From CBDCYS01 sp965226245 (GTDB lineage Bacteria; Acidobacteriota; Terriglobia; Bryobacterales; UBA6623), in NCBI GenBank assembly GCA_965226245.1, contig CBDDCL010000015.1:6758001-6822000 (forward strand): a stretch of 64,000 bases of DNA. The letters run 5' to 3'. Within the stretch, counting starts at the first letter, position 1. Each line of letters starts with the position of its first letter. Positions 35,776 through 44,591 of the stretch are shown one piece after another. A program made the position numbers and the translations under genes. The notes under the pieces were generated by a model that was given only the letters and a program-made list of their open reading frames with translations, searched no databases and was not told the DNA's origin.

Positions 35776-38604
35776 CTAGAAACTAAAGCGCAGCAGAAAG
35801 CGAAAGGTTCGCCCGTCGTTGAGCGTGTTGGTGATCTGGCCGAAATTGGCGCCGCTTAATTCCGTGCCGGGCTCGGCGAACTGGGGCGCGTTCAAAAAGT
35901 TAATGGACTCGGCTCGAAATGTGAGCGTCTTTTCTCCGGCGATCTTCCAGCTTCGAGAGACAGAGAAGTTCACGTTGCGGATGCCGTCCTTGCGAAAGGC
36001 GTTGCGGGCCAGGTTGCCGCGGGCTTCTCCGAGTTGGATGAAAGCGAAGGCCGAGCGGGGCAGCCGCACGGGGGCGGTGTCGGGGTGATCGATGCTTCGG
36101 CCCAGGATCGAGGGGTCGAGGATATCAGGACGGTCGCCGGACGATCCGTCCACATTGCCGAATCCGGGACCGTCCGAACCCGAGCGAATGAGGAAAGGCG
36201 TACCCGTTTTGAGCAGGACAATCGAAAACAACTCCCACCGCCCGAACGCGCGATTCCAAAAAGTCTTGGCGCCGCCAAGCCTCGGAGTTTCGTAAGTGAG
36301 GCGCCACGAAGATGCGTGGGGCTGATCGAAGTTGCTCAAGCCCTTGACGTCGCCGTGGACTTCAAACTCGCTCTGACTGCGCCCCCCGAAAGCGTCGCGA
36401 CTCCCAGCGTTGCTGGCGTAATGCGCCCCCAAATCAATGGCCTTGCTGAACCAGTAGGACCAGTCCATCGAAAGGCCCTGCCAGCGCGAGGTCGTCAGGC
36501 TTGCTTTTGCCGCGTCGTAGTAAGCCCGCGAGCCGTTCAGGATGTGGCGGATGTCGAAGAAACGCGGGTCGGGTCTTCTCTCGTTGACCGTCTGGGTCGT
36601 CATCAGCTTAGTGTCCGGCACGGCTCGAGCCCGGTTGAACGGCCACCCGGCCAGCAGGCGGTGCGTGCGGCTTCCTAGATAGCCCAGCCGCAGTGTCCAA
36701 TTTTTCGCCGGGACGAGTTCCCAACTAAAGTTGTACTGGTGAGAGTAGGGCGCTACGAGATCGGGTGAAATCCGGGTTACCGTGCTGCGAGCGCCGGGTT
36801 CGGGGGAATCCGCGGACAGCCTCCCCAGCACATCCAGCAGAATCGGCGCGGGCACGCTGACGCGAACGTATTGGGGCGGATTGAACCTTTCCTGGCTATA
36901 GGTCGCCGCGAATATCTCCCCGTAATGCAGCCCGTAGGCGCCCCGGAAAACACCCCACGCTCCCGCCCCGTAGGCAAAACCAAAACGCGGCGCGAAATTG
37001 TTGCAGTCACAACCATAGGGGATTTCCGAAAGACCGTTCACTTCAATCGGCGTGGTGACCGGCTCATACCGGATGCCCAGGTTGAGGGTCAGATTGGCCG
37101 TAGCTCTCCATTGGTCTCCGATGAAGTACTGCATGCGCCAGCGGCGAAAACCCCGATGGGTATTGCCTATGCCTTTTGTGAATCTGCTGGGAGTTCCCAG
37201 GCGCATATTCGTGATCGCATCCCGCTTGAAGTCGCTGCTGAACATGATCATGCCGGTGTGGCCGGAACTCTCCACGCCGTTGAGTTGCTCGCGTGCAACC
37301 GCGGCTCCCGTGGTTAACAGATGCGCGCCTCGCGTGTGGCGGACCATTGCCGCGTAGCGAAACTGGTTCTGGGCGCGGTCGAACGGGACACTCGAGGTCC
37401 CGCCCAGCGACTGAAGCTGCCGGCCGGCGTATACCAGAGGGCCTAGGGCGGACTCATCCTGAACGATCAAAGACGTCACGCGCTGGAACCCGGCCGACAC
37501 GTCGGAGGTCGTCCGCGCGGACCAGGTTCTGTTCCAAGTGATCTTGCCGTCATGCGAGCGCGTCGTCGTATCGGGGTTCTGCCCCTTGACCAGTTGGAAA
37601 GCGTTCACCTTTTGGGTCTTGAACCGGTAGTTGAAAAAAAACGCGTCCGACTCGCCGGCCGCTTGATCGAACCGGGCCCCGATGGAATCGTTGTCGATCT
37701 CTTGAGGCGCATTCGTGTTGAGCGCGCGAGCATTGATGTCGGTTCGGTTCGGCAGCTCATCGGGAAACGAATCCAGAATCTTGGACACAAACTCTCTCAG
37801 TTGCGGGTCCGTGGCTAGCGGCGTTCGCTCGCCGGGACCCGGAACCAAGACATTTCCGTTGACATTGCCCCGAATTCTTTGCTGGTTTCCGTCCACGGTG
37901 AAGTGCCCGCCGCTCCACAGCGGCGCGCCCAAGCGGAAGCCGTAGTCGTTCGTGCGGGCCGGCTTGACGCCGCCGACTTGAAAGAACGACCGCGCGGAGA
38001 AGACGCTGTTGTTGTGCGACTCGTAGAAGTCTCCGTGAAAGCGCGAGGCCTGGGCGGCGGGAAGGTGGATCTGGGCGGCCGGCGCGCCGCCGAACTCCGC
38101 TCCGAAGTAGCCTTTGTCCGCGTCAAAACTTCGAACGATCGTGGCCGTCGTGCCCATGCGAATATTGAGTTCTTTCAGGACGTTATTGTCGATCAACGTG
38201 ATGTCAACATTTTCGTTCCGCCGGCTCTCTCCGGAAGATGAATCTACTTGCCCTAGTAGATTGAGTGCCGTCCGTTCCGCGCTAGAGCCAGCCGTCTGGC
38301 CGCCCGCGGCGCCGGAATCGCTCGGGGCCTCGGCGGGTTCCGCCGCGGCAAGGGCGCCACTGTCGCTAATGGATGCAGTTGGATGGGATTCTGAATCCGG
38401 CCTTGGGGGCGTGCTTCCGGATTCAGACAACGAGTCCGCGGCGACGCTCGACACAGCGAATATCAACGTCACCATCGCGAGTTTCCGCCACCCGGCAGAG
38501 CGGCATGGTGAGCAAATTCTCAGCAGCACGCCTGGCCAATACTTCAGGGACGCGGCGATAGTCCGCCGCCGCCAGACCACAGGTATACGCCAACTCATGT
38601 TCAT
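35776..38604 (-). CDS. Oar-like outer-membrane beta-barrel protein lacking the usual N-terminal sandwich
   Basis: About 942 residues from ATG 38604. A basic N-terminus and hydrophobic stretch (LAMVTLIFAVSSVAADS) act as signal region. Residues about 55-120 are a Ser/Ala/Glu-rich linker (SESGSTPPRPDSESH, EAPSDSGAAGGQTAGSS) where Oar proteins have a carboxypeptidase regulatory-like domain. A plug-like part (LKELNIRMGTTATIVRS, YFGAEFGGAPAAQIHL) and a large barrel follow, ending TFRFLLRFSF with terminal Phe. The long N-terminus makes the start uncertain. It likely imports or displays a macromolecule; no TonB box was identified. Divergent from the YVTN propeller gene. Confidence 0.82.
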   Translation of the reverse strand: MNMSWRIPVVWRRRTIAASLKYWPGVLLRICSPCRSAGWRKLAMVTLIFAVSSVAADSLSESGSTPPRPDSESHPTASISDSGALAAAEPAEAPSDSGAAGGQTAGSSAERTALNLLGQVDSSSGESRRNENVDITLIDNNVLKELNIRMGTTATIVRSFDADKGYFGAEFGGAPAAQIHLPAAQASRFHGDFYESHNNSVFSARSFFQVGGVKPARTNDYGFRLGAPLWSGGHFTVDGNQQRIRGNVNGNVLVPGPGERTPLATDPQLREFVSKILDSFPDELPNRTDINARALNTNAPQEIDNDSIGARFDQAAGESDAFFFNYRFKTQKVNAFQLVKGQNPDTTTRSHDGKITWNRTWSARTTSDVSAGFQRVTSLIVQDESALGPLVYAGRQLQSLGGTSSVPFDRAQNQFRYAAMVRHTRGAHLLTTGAAVAREQLNGVESSGHTGMIMFSSDFKRDAITNMRLGTPSRFTKGIGNTHRGFRRWRMQYFIGDQWRATANLTLNLGIRYEPVTTPIEVNGLSEIPYGCDCNNFAPRFGFAYGAGAWGVFRGAYGLHYGEIFAATYSQERFNPPQYVRVSVPAPILLDVLGRLSADSPEPGARSTVTRISPDLVAPYSHQYNFSWELVPAKNWTLRLGYLGSRTHRLLAGWPFNRARAVPDTKLMTTQTVNERRPDPRFFDIRHILNGSRAYYDAAKASLTTSRWQGLSMDWSYWFSKAIDLGAHYASNAGSRDAFGGRSQSEFEVHGDVKGLSNFDQPHASSWRLTYETPRLGGAKTFWNRAFGRWELFSIVLLKTGTPFLIRSGSDGPGFGNVDGSSGDRPDILDPSILGRSIDHPDTAPVRLPRSAFAFIQLGEARGNLARNAFRKDGIRNVNFSVSRSWKIAGEKTLTFRAESINFLNAPQFAEPGTELSGANFGQITNTLNDGRTFRFLLRFSF

Positions 38605-38921
38605 GGAGAAGAGGGTTGACCGGGGACAGTGACGATGCCTGGCACTTAGCCCGTCGAAGTGAAGGACCCCTCTCACTAATTAGGTTATCGCGCGGAAGGG
38701 TTGCTCTGCACCTCTAAGCGAGCCCGATTTCCGTACCGGCCCTCGAAGCGATCATGATTCAATGACTTTGCATCCCGGCGGCGAATCGGTAAGCCGTGCC
38801 GCTTGCCTTCGCGGAGGATTTGTTAAGCTAGCACTGACTACACCGGCCTGCCGTGGATTTCTACTGGCTGAGAGTGCCGAGTTCTGCTGCCGGGCGAGAA
38901 CTTTCAGGAGGTGTTTGTTTT
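38605..38921. other. Divergent intergenic region, no gene seen
   Basis: Shared upstream region of the barrel gene (minus) and the YVTN propeller gene (plus). The right end has a clear RBS (AGGAGGT) for the latter. CACTAATTAGG near 38677 is the most AT-rich patch and may hold a promoter. Confidence 0.4.
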
Positions 38922-39989
38922 ATGCGTGCATATCTAGTGCGGGCACTGATACTGGCTCTCGTTCCGACCTTACTGTTGGCGGCTCCGAGCGTCGAACGCC
39001 AGCAGAAACTCTACGTTCTGAGCAGCGCCGCCGACGACCTGACCGTCATCGATGTCGCCACCAGCCGGGTGCTGAAGACCATCAAGGTTGGGAAACTGCC
39101 TCACGGGATCGCCGCGCCGCGCTCCCAAGACGTCCTTTATGTCTCCGCCGAAGGCGAGGACGCCCTAACGATCGTCGACCCCGTTCGAGACGCCGCCATC
39201 AAGAAGCTCAGCGTGCTCGGGAAGCGTCCGAACGAAATCGAAGTGACCTCGGACGGCCGTTACGTCTATGTCCCGGCGATGATGGACGGCCGTTATGAAG
39301 TCTTTGACACCAGGCAGGAGAAGGTGATCGCCTGGATTCCAACCGACGGCACTCCGCACAACGTGGTGAGGTCTCCCGATGACCGTTATATGTACTTCTC
39401 GCCGCACGACCGCGGCGCCCGTTCCGCCGAGCAAGCAAAAGCTGGCGGCCGGCCCGCGTCACTCAACAAGAAGATCTACGTCGTCGACGCGCGGACTCAT
39501 AAGCTGCTTCACACCATCCCCACCGGTAACACGCCGCGGCCGATTGTGATCAGTCCCGACGGCCAGCGCCTTTACGTCAACACCGACGAACTGCTCGGTT
39601 TTCTTGTGCTCGATCTCCCAGCACGAAAGGTGCTTCATACCGTCCGCTACGAACTCACCGAGAAGGAAAAGATGGTCCGCAGCCGCTCGCATGGCATCGG
39701 CGTCACGCCCGACGGCAAAGAAGTGTGGTCAACCGATGTCAATCACGATTTGGTGCATGTCTTCGACGTCACACAAAACCCGCCCCGCCAGATCGCCCGA
39801 GTCGAAACCGGCAAGACACCGCTTTGGCTGACATTGACACCCGATGGAAAAACGGTTTACGTGGCTAACACGGCCGACGACACGATCTCGGTGATCGACG
39901 CCGCAACCAAGAAAGAGAAGACGCGAATCCACGTCGGAAAAGGGAAAGCACCGAAACGAATGCTCGTCCTGAGCGTGCCCAGCACCTAA
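38922..39989 (+). CDS. Exported YVTN-type seven-bladed beta-propeller protein
   Basis: A 355-residue secreted protein. Signal peptide MRAYLVRALILALVPTLLLA with cleavage near AAP. Blades follow the 40-45-residue YVTN pattern: YVLSSAADDLTVIDVATSRV, LYVSAEGEDALTIVDPVRDA, YVYVPAMMDGRYEVFDTRQE, and the last VYVANTADDTISVIDAATKK. Such propellers are often surface or periplasmic binding proteins, sometimes next to PQQ enzymes. The ATG at 38922 has AGGAGGT upstream; the ORF extends 23 codons further but without a signal. Divergent from the neighbouring barrel gene. Confidence 0.88.
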   Translation: MRAYLVRALILALVPTLLLAAPSVERQQKLYVLSSAADDLTVIDVATSRVLKTIKVGKLPHGIAAPRSQDVLYVSAEGEDALTIVDPVRDAAIKKLSVLGKRPNEIEVTSDGRYVYVPAMMDGRYEVFDTRQEKVIAWIPTDGTPHNVVRSPDDRYMYFSPHDRGARSAEQAKAGGRPASLNKKIYVVDARTHKLLHTIPTGNTPRPIVISPDGQRLYVNTDELLGFLVLDLPARKVLHTVRYELTEKEKMVRSRSHGIGVTPDGKEVWSTDVNHDLVHVFDVTQNPPRQIARVETGKTPLWLTLTPDGKTVYVANTADDTISVIDAATKKEKTRIHVGKGKAPKRMLVLSVPST

Positions 39990-40360
39990 CCGGCAGCCCT
40001 TCTATCGGCATTGTCACTCGTTCCCCATAAGGGGGGCGGCAGGCTACACCCCAGCAATTCTCAACAGTTTCGCTACCAGCGCCAGCAGCGGCACATCGGG
40101 ATTCACAGGGAATCCTAATTTAGTACCAGTACATTTCTTATAATGTAATGCAACTATCTTCAATTTAACGCCAGTACGTTTGTACCTTTTTGGGAATCTT
40201 TCAATTTGCAACGAAAATACTATTGCTTTCAAACACATCTCGCGCCAGAATGATCCAATAGGCTTCTGTTCCGCACTGCTCAGCCATGCCCGTGAAGCGG
40301 GGGCGATGAAGCAGGCGGGTCCCCGCCGGAAGTCCAGACTATACCGGAGAGGCGATCGTC
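39990..40360. other. Intergenic region with an AT-rich patch
   Basis: Between 40110 and 40240 the base composition drops well below that of the surroundings, with TATAAT at 40139-40144 and two similar motifs (CCAGTACATTT, CCAGTACGTTT). A 64-codon minus-strand frame (40044-40238) has odd basic composition and no family match. I call no gene. Confidence 0.45.
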
Positions 40361-41359
40361 ATGGCGACCAAAACTGGATCTGATCAGGGGTTTTCTCGGG
40401 AACCCGCACCGAGACCGGGACCTATCGGTGGAGCGAATCCCGATTCCGGAGAAGGCGGTTTCATGCCGAAACTTCGTGTCGCCTTCGGCAAATCCGTTGA
40501 AGTGGTACGAGCGATGCCGAAACCGGCATTCCTGTCCCGGGAATCCATCGGGCGCGTCCTAGCGAGCCGCCGGTTTCTGCAGTTTGTCGGGCTTGTCATC
40601 CTTCTCATTTTCGTCAACGGCGCCGATATTCCCTGGGCCGAGATGTCCGCCAAGGCGGTTGACCGTGTCTCCGGGCCATTCAACGCGGTTGCGCATAATT
40701 TGCAACAACCGGTGCGAGAGCGCTCGGCGTTTTTCATCTACGAGGACTCTGAGAACGGTTTTGAAAACCTGGTGGCAGGCGAGTCCACCTTCGATGAGAA
40801 GGGCTTGATGAAGGTCAGCGGTTTCGCGCTGCATCCCAGCACGATGAACCTCACTGCTTATCGCATGGACTTCGACTTCAGGATCACGTCCGGCACCCTG
40901 GGCTGGGCTGTGCGGGCTTCCGACAAAGAGAACTATTACGGGTTCAAGCTGACGCGGAAAGACTTCAGAGGCTCTGAGAATTACCAACTTCAACGGTACA
41001 CGGTCTTGGGCGGGGAACCGCTTCCGATTCCCGCTGAAGAGACGAGCGTCCCGGGCTCCTTCTTGAAAGCAGGATTCAATACGATTTCTGTCCGCGTCCG
41101 TCGAGACCGAATCAATACGTTTGTCAACGGATACGGTGTAGACCACTGGGCGGACTCGCACTTTGATCGTGGCGGCGTGGGCTTTTTCGCATCCGCGGGC
41201 GACACCGCGCTGCTGCGGAAAGTTTCCATTACCGGTAACGAGGATGTTCTCGGGTTGATCCTTTTCGGAACGGTCGAAACCTTGCGATCGATTCGCGAGT
41301 TCGTTACCACGCCGCTGGCGTTCAGCCTGCGGCCGTACCCCGACAAGGCGGCCCGCTGA
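40361..41359 (+). CDS. Single-pass membrane protein with a C-terminal concanavalin-like (DUF1080/LamG-type) domain
   Basis: A 332-residue protein. Residues 1-70 are cytosolic and Pro/Gly-rich at the start, a hydrophobic helix follows (FLQFVGLVILLIFVNG, about 73-88), then an extracytoplasmic domain of about 190 residues with beta-sandwich features: NLTAYRMDFDFRITSGTLGW, VRASDKENYYGFKLT, INTFVNGYGVDHWADSHF, GGVGFFASAGDTALLRKV. This pattern (modest sandwich with a VxGxxVxxW core) resembles carbohydrate-binding DUF1080/LamG domains, but no catalytic residues are seen. RBS GGAGAGG precedes the ATG. It may be a surface anchor or sensor. Confidence 0.7.
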   Translation: MATKTGSDQGFSREPAPRPGPIGGANPDSGEGGFMPKLRVAFGKSVEVVRAMPKPAFLSRESIGRVLASRRFLQFVGLVILLIFVNGADIPWAEMSAKAVDRVSGPFNAVAHNLQQPVRERSAFFIYEDSENGFENLVAGESTFDEKGLMKVSGFALHPSTMNLTAYRMDFDFRITSGTLGWAVRASDKENYYGFKLTRKDFRGSENYQLQRYTVLGGEPLPIPAEETSVPGSFLKAGFNTISVRVRRDRINTFVNGYGVDHWADSHFDRGGVGFFASAGDTALLRKVSITGNEDVLGLILFGTVETLRSIREFVTTPLAFSLRPYPDKAAR

Positions 41360-41525
41360 AAGCTTCGACTGCCACGCTCGGCTGCCGCGCTTCTCTCCCG
41401 GGAGATTTTCACCCCTATAATTCGTAACCGCTTTTCGTGCCGCCAAAGAGATATCCGGGCGAGTGCGGACAGTGCGCTTCCCGTTATGATGCAACCGTCC
41501 GTGGTAGCATGCGGCGAACGCTCCC

Positions 41526-42308
41526 ATGAAGCCGGTCGCTCTCACCATTGCGGGTTCCGATCCATCAGGCGGAGCCGGTCTTCAAGCTGACTTGAAGACG
41601 TTCCACCAGTTCGGCGTTTATGGAATGAGCGTGGTCGCGCTCTTGACGGTGCAGAATACGGAGGACGTCAGTTCGGTCGATCCCCTCGATCCAGCCTATG
41701 TGGAAAAGCAGTTGCGCGCGGTGCTGAGCGATATCCCGCCTCAGGCGGCTAAGACGGGAGCGCTTGGAACCGCGGAGATCATTGAGGCCGTGGCGCGATG
41801 GGCAGAGCGTCTGTCTTGCCCGCTGGTCGTGGACCCGGTCATGATCAGCAAGCACGGCGCGTCTTTGATCGCCGAAGAGGCGCGGCTAGTGCTCGCTCAA
41901 AAGCTGTTGCCAAAAGCGTTCCTTGTGACGCCGAACCTTCCTGAAGCGTCGGCGCTTTCCGGACGGGTCGTGGACAACCCGGATGCGATGAGGGCCGCGG
42001 CTCGGAGCATCGCGGATCTAGGACCGAACGCCGTCCTCGTCAAAGGGGGACACCTGGAAGGCGACGCCCTGGACGTACTTTATTACGAAGGCCGTTTTGA
42101 AGAGTTTCGGGCCAGCCGAATCGATTCGAATCACACTCATGGTACGGGCTGCACTTACTCGGCAGCGATTACGGCTGAGCTGGCCAAAGGAGCTTCCTTG
42201 ACCGAAGCCGTTCGTTGTGGCAAGCAGTTCATCACTCGGGCGATCGAGACTTCGCCCGGCCTAGGCCGGGGCTGCGGGCCTGTCAACCATCACGCGAAAG
42301 TGGACTAG
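41526..42308 (+). CDS. thiD: Hydroxymethylpyrimidine/phosphomethylpyrimidine kinase
   Basis: A 260-residue ribokinase-fold enzyme: ALTIAGSDPSGGAGLQADLK at the N-terminus, FGVYGMSVVALLTVQNTEDV, VDPVMISKHGASLIAEEA and the anion-hole motif THGTGCTYSAAITAELAKGA with the catalytic region Cys. It phosphorylates HMP and HMP-P in thiamine synthesis. No other thiamine gene is adjacent and I saw no TPP riboswitch in the 160 bp upstream; a TATAAT is at 41416-41421 about 105 bp before the start. Length is typical. Confidence 0.95.
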   Translation: MKPVALTIAGSDPSGGAGLQADLKTFHQFGVYGMSVVALLTVQNTEDVSSVDPLDPAYVEKQLRAVLSDIPPQAAKTGALGTAEIIEAVARWAERLSCPLVVDPVMISKHGASLIAEEARLVLAQKLLPKAFLVTPNLPEASALSGRVVDNPDAMRAAARSIADLGPNAVLVKGGHLEGDALDVLYYEGRFEEFRASRIDSNHTHGTGCTYSAAITAELAKGASLTEAVRCGKQFITRAIETSPGLGRGCGPVNHHAKVD

Positions 42309-42341
42309 GCTCTCCCCAAACAAAGCGGTCTCCGGGGTTGA

Positions 42342-42361
42342 CCCCAGGTTTCCACCTGGGG
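42342..42361. repeat. TTCC-loop hairpin, family member 3
   Basis: CCCCAGGT-TTCC-ACCTGGGG, a perfect 8-bp stem, preceded by TTGA and followed by CTCTGTTGCTGCTT. Same frame of conserved bases as 14967-14986 but with compensating stem changes. It lies between the convergent thiD and dehydrogenase genes. Confidence 0.75.
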
Positions 42362-42411
42362 CTCTGTTGCTGCTTCCCGAACTTTCTTCGCGTTTGGCGT
42401 GGTTGCGGCTC

Positions 42412-43440
42412 TTATGGGGTGACGACGACCTTTCCGAACTGGTTTTTTTGTTCGAGGTGCTGGTGGGCGGCTTGCAGGTCGGCTAGCGGGAAGGTTCGGT
42501 CGATGACCGCTTTCAGCTCGCCTCGGCCGATGAACTTGAGGACTTCATGGAGTTCCCCTAGCGTTCCCATGAAGGACCCTCGCAGGCTGAGGTGCTTGAA
42601 GAAAAGGTGGTGCAGGCTGAGATTGACCTCGCCTCCGGTCGTCGCGCCGCAGGTGACTAAACGTCCATGGTGGGCTAGCGAGGCGGTCGAGTGGGGCCAG
42701 GTCGCTGATCCAACGTGTTCGAAGGCGATGTCGACGCCGCGCTTTCCGGTGAGGCGCCTGACTTCCGCCTTGACGTCCTGATCGTAGTGGTCGATGACTT
42801 CGTCCGCACCCAGTTGGCGGGCTTTTGCTAGCTTGGCATCTCCTCCCGCCGTGGCGATGACGCGGCAGCGGTACAGCTTGGCAATCTGCACGGCCGCGCT
42901 GCCGACGCCGCTAGAGGCGCCGATCACCAGTACGTCCTCGCCCAGCTTGATGTTGGCTACTCCGACCAGCATGTGCCAGGCGGTGAGAAAAACCAACGGC
43001 ACCGCCGCGGCCTCTTCGAAGCTGAGGCCGCCGGGTATGGGGATGGCGTTGACTTCGGGAGCCGCGATGTACTCGGCGTTGGCGCCCGGACGGCGATAGC
43101 CAAACAGATGATAGGCGCGGCAAAAGTTGTCGCGGCCCGAGACACATTCCTGGCAGCGGCGGCAGCTCACGCCGGGCGCCAGCAAGACGCGGTCGCCGGC
43201 CTTGACGGTGCGGCAAACCTCTCCGACCTCGACGACCTCCCCGGCGGCGTCGCTGCCCAGAATGTGGGGCATGTCGAGCGTCAGGCCGGGAAGGCCTCCC
43301 CGGATGTGAAGGTCGAGGTGGTTGAGTGCGCAGGCTTTCACCTTGAGGAGCACTTCGTCCGCTCGAATCTTCGGTTCAGGAGCGTCTTCGTAGGTGAGAA
43401 CTTCGGGTCCGCCGTGTTCGCGGATTCGAACAGCTTTCAT
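42412..43440 (-). CDS. Zinc-dependent medium-chain alcohol dehydrogenase/quinone oxidoreductase
   Basis: A 342-residue MDR-family NAD(P)H oxidoreductase. MKAVRIREHGGPEVLTYEDA is the N-terminal strand, structural-zinc Cys cluster CRRCQECVSGRDNFCRA, and the Rossmann motif VIGASSGVGSAAVQIAKL. The catalytic region CALNHLDLHIRGG has Asn/His where zinc-ADHs have Cys/His; the branch is the zinc-binding dehydrogenase/quinone-reductase mix. The start is set at 43440 (MKAVRI) since the 19 upstream residues are not family-like. Substrate unknown. It converges with thiD. Confidence 0.9.
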   Translation of the reverse strand: MKAVRIREHGGPEVLTYEDAPEPKIRADEVLLKVKACALNHLDLHIRGGLPGLTLDMPHILGSDAAGEVVEVGEVCRTVKAGDRVLLAPGVSCRRCQECVSGRDNFCRAYHLFGYRRPGANAEYIAAPEVNAIPIPGGLSFEEAAAVPLVFLTAWHMLVGVANIKLGEDVLVIGASSGVGSAAVQIAKLYRCRVIATAGGDAKLAKARQLGADEVIDHYDQDVKAEVRRLTGKRGVDIAFEHVGSATWPHSTASLAHHGRLVTCGATTGGEVNLSLHHLFFKHLSLRGSFMGTLGELHEVLKFIGRGELKAVIDRTFPLADLQAAHQHLEQKNQFGKVVVTP

Positions 43441-43480
43441 GAGAGGTTGACCTCGGGTCGTGATAACCGCTTCCCAACGC

Positions 43481-43570
43481 AGACGAGCCGCAACCAAAAC
43501 GGGGGCGTGGCCGGCGCCGGATGAGGCGCGTCGAAGCGGCTAACCGCTCCCTCACGGTCGCGGCTCCGAC
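43481..43570 (+). repeat. Dispersed intergenic repeat, copy A
   Basis: Contains GAAGCGGCTAACCGCTCCCT followed by CACGGTCGCGGCTCC, preceded by GAGCCGCAACCAAA. Closely similar sequences lie at 48080-48182 (minus) and 58695-58808 (plus). Copy A lacks the last quarter. Confidence 0.75.
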
Positions 43571-43647
43571 AGGTTTTCGGCAGCTTGCGTCTTCCAACCC
43601 GAGCATTTCCAATCCAAGAGCCGCCCGGGGCGGAACGAAACCCGTAT

Positions 43648-43653
43648 TATAAT
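43648..43653 (+). promoter_or_regulatory. -10 box TATAAT before the XdhC gene
   Basis: A perfect TATAAT lies 23 bp upstream of the XdhC ATG. No good -35 sits at the right distance. Confidence 0.45.
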
Positions 43654-43676
43654 GGTGGCGGTTAGGAGCCGCGCAA

Positions 43677-44591
43677 ATGGGACGACCGATGGACGTCTAC
43701 GAGGAGTTGGTGCACCTGCGCCGCAGCGGGCAGAAGGCCGCTCTCGCGACGATCGTTGAGGTGGAAGGCTCGATCCCCAGCTTCCGCAGCGCCAAGCTGC
43801 TGGTTCGTGAAGACGGCTCCATGGTCGGCACGATCGGCGGCGGCTGCACGGAGGCGGAAGTCTGGAACGCCGCGCGCGAAGTCATCGAGACGGAAAAGCC
43901 GCGCATGCTGAGCTTCAACTTGAGCCAGGACGCGGCCTACGACAGCGGCCTGATTTGCGGTGGGCAGTTGGACGTCTACGTGGAACCGGTGATGCCCATT
44001 CCGTCGGCCTATATCTTCGGGGCGGGTCACATCTCGAAAAGCCTTTCCAAAGTCGCCACTCTGGCGGGATTTCGAACCATCATCGTCGACAATCGCGACA
44101 CCTACGCGAACCGGGAGCGCTTCCCCGAAGCGGCCGAGGTTTATGCCGAGGAGTACGAGGAAGTCTTTTCGAAACTCTCCATCAACGAGTCGAGTTATCT
44201 CATCATCGTGACGCGCGGCCACAAGGACGATATGAGCGTGCTGCGCTGGGCGATATCGACGCCGGCCCGCTATGTCGGCATGATCGGCAGCAAACGAAAG
44301 CTGGTCGAAGTCGCCAAGCAGCTCCAGAAGGAGGGCATCGCGATCGAAAAGCTTCAAGGCGTTCACTCTCCGATGGGGCTTGACATAGGGGCTGTCACGC
44401 CGGAAGAGATTGCGGTTGCCGTGGTGGCCGAGCTGGTTCACTGGAGGCGGCGTCCGGCGGCGGGCTGGAATCCGATTTCTAAATCTATGTTCGCAAACGG
44501 CATTCCCGACTCCGTCAAGGTCAAGCAAGAACGCAGCGAGACCGGGGAACAGCTAAAGGAAGAACTGGAAGCCTCGGCTCGCGCCCAGTGA
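43677..44591 (+). CDS. XdhC/CoxI-family molybdenum-hydroxylase maturation protein
   Basis: A 304-residue protein. The N-terminal XdhC_CoxI domain has GSMVGTIGGGCTEAEVWNAA, with Cys in GGGC. The C-terminal Rossmann domain has AYIFGAGHISKSLSKVATLA and IIVDNRDTYANRERFPEAAE. XdhC proteins bind molybdenum cofactor and insert it (with sulfuration) into xanthine dehydrogenase-type enzymes. It overlaps the next gene by GTGA, an efficient coupling. No hydroxylase subunit gene is present nearby. An alternative ATG four codons in (MDVYEEL) would also be good. Confidence 0.93.
   Translation: MGRPMDVYEELVHLRRSGQKAALATIVEVEGSIPSFRSAKLLVREDGSMVGTIGGGCTEAEVWNAAREVIETEKPRMLSFNLSQDAAYDSGLICGGQLDVYVEPVMPIPSAYIFGAGHISKSLSKVATLAGFRTIIVDNRDTYANRERFPEAAEVYAEEYEEVFSKLSINESSYLIIVTRGHKDDMSVLRWAISTPARYVGMIGSKRKLVEVAKQLQKEGIAIEKLQGVHSPMGLDIGAVTPEEIAVAVVAELVHWRRRPAAGWNPISKSMFANGIPDSVKVKQERSETGEQLKEELEASARAQ

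Noticed and set aside
40044..40238. Minus-strand small gene in the AT-rich island
   Set aside because: No RBS, no motif, and the basic Lys-rich composition follows from the local AT richness.
41360..41525. TPP riboswitch before thiD
   Set aside because: I looked for the CTGAGA core and the conserved ACCTG stretch and did not find a convincing arrangement.
43662..44528. 288-codon minus-strand frame opposite the XdhC gene
   Set aside because: Antisense of a gene with certain XdhC motifs; typical high-GC artefact.
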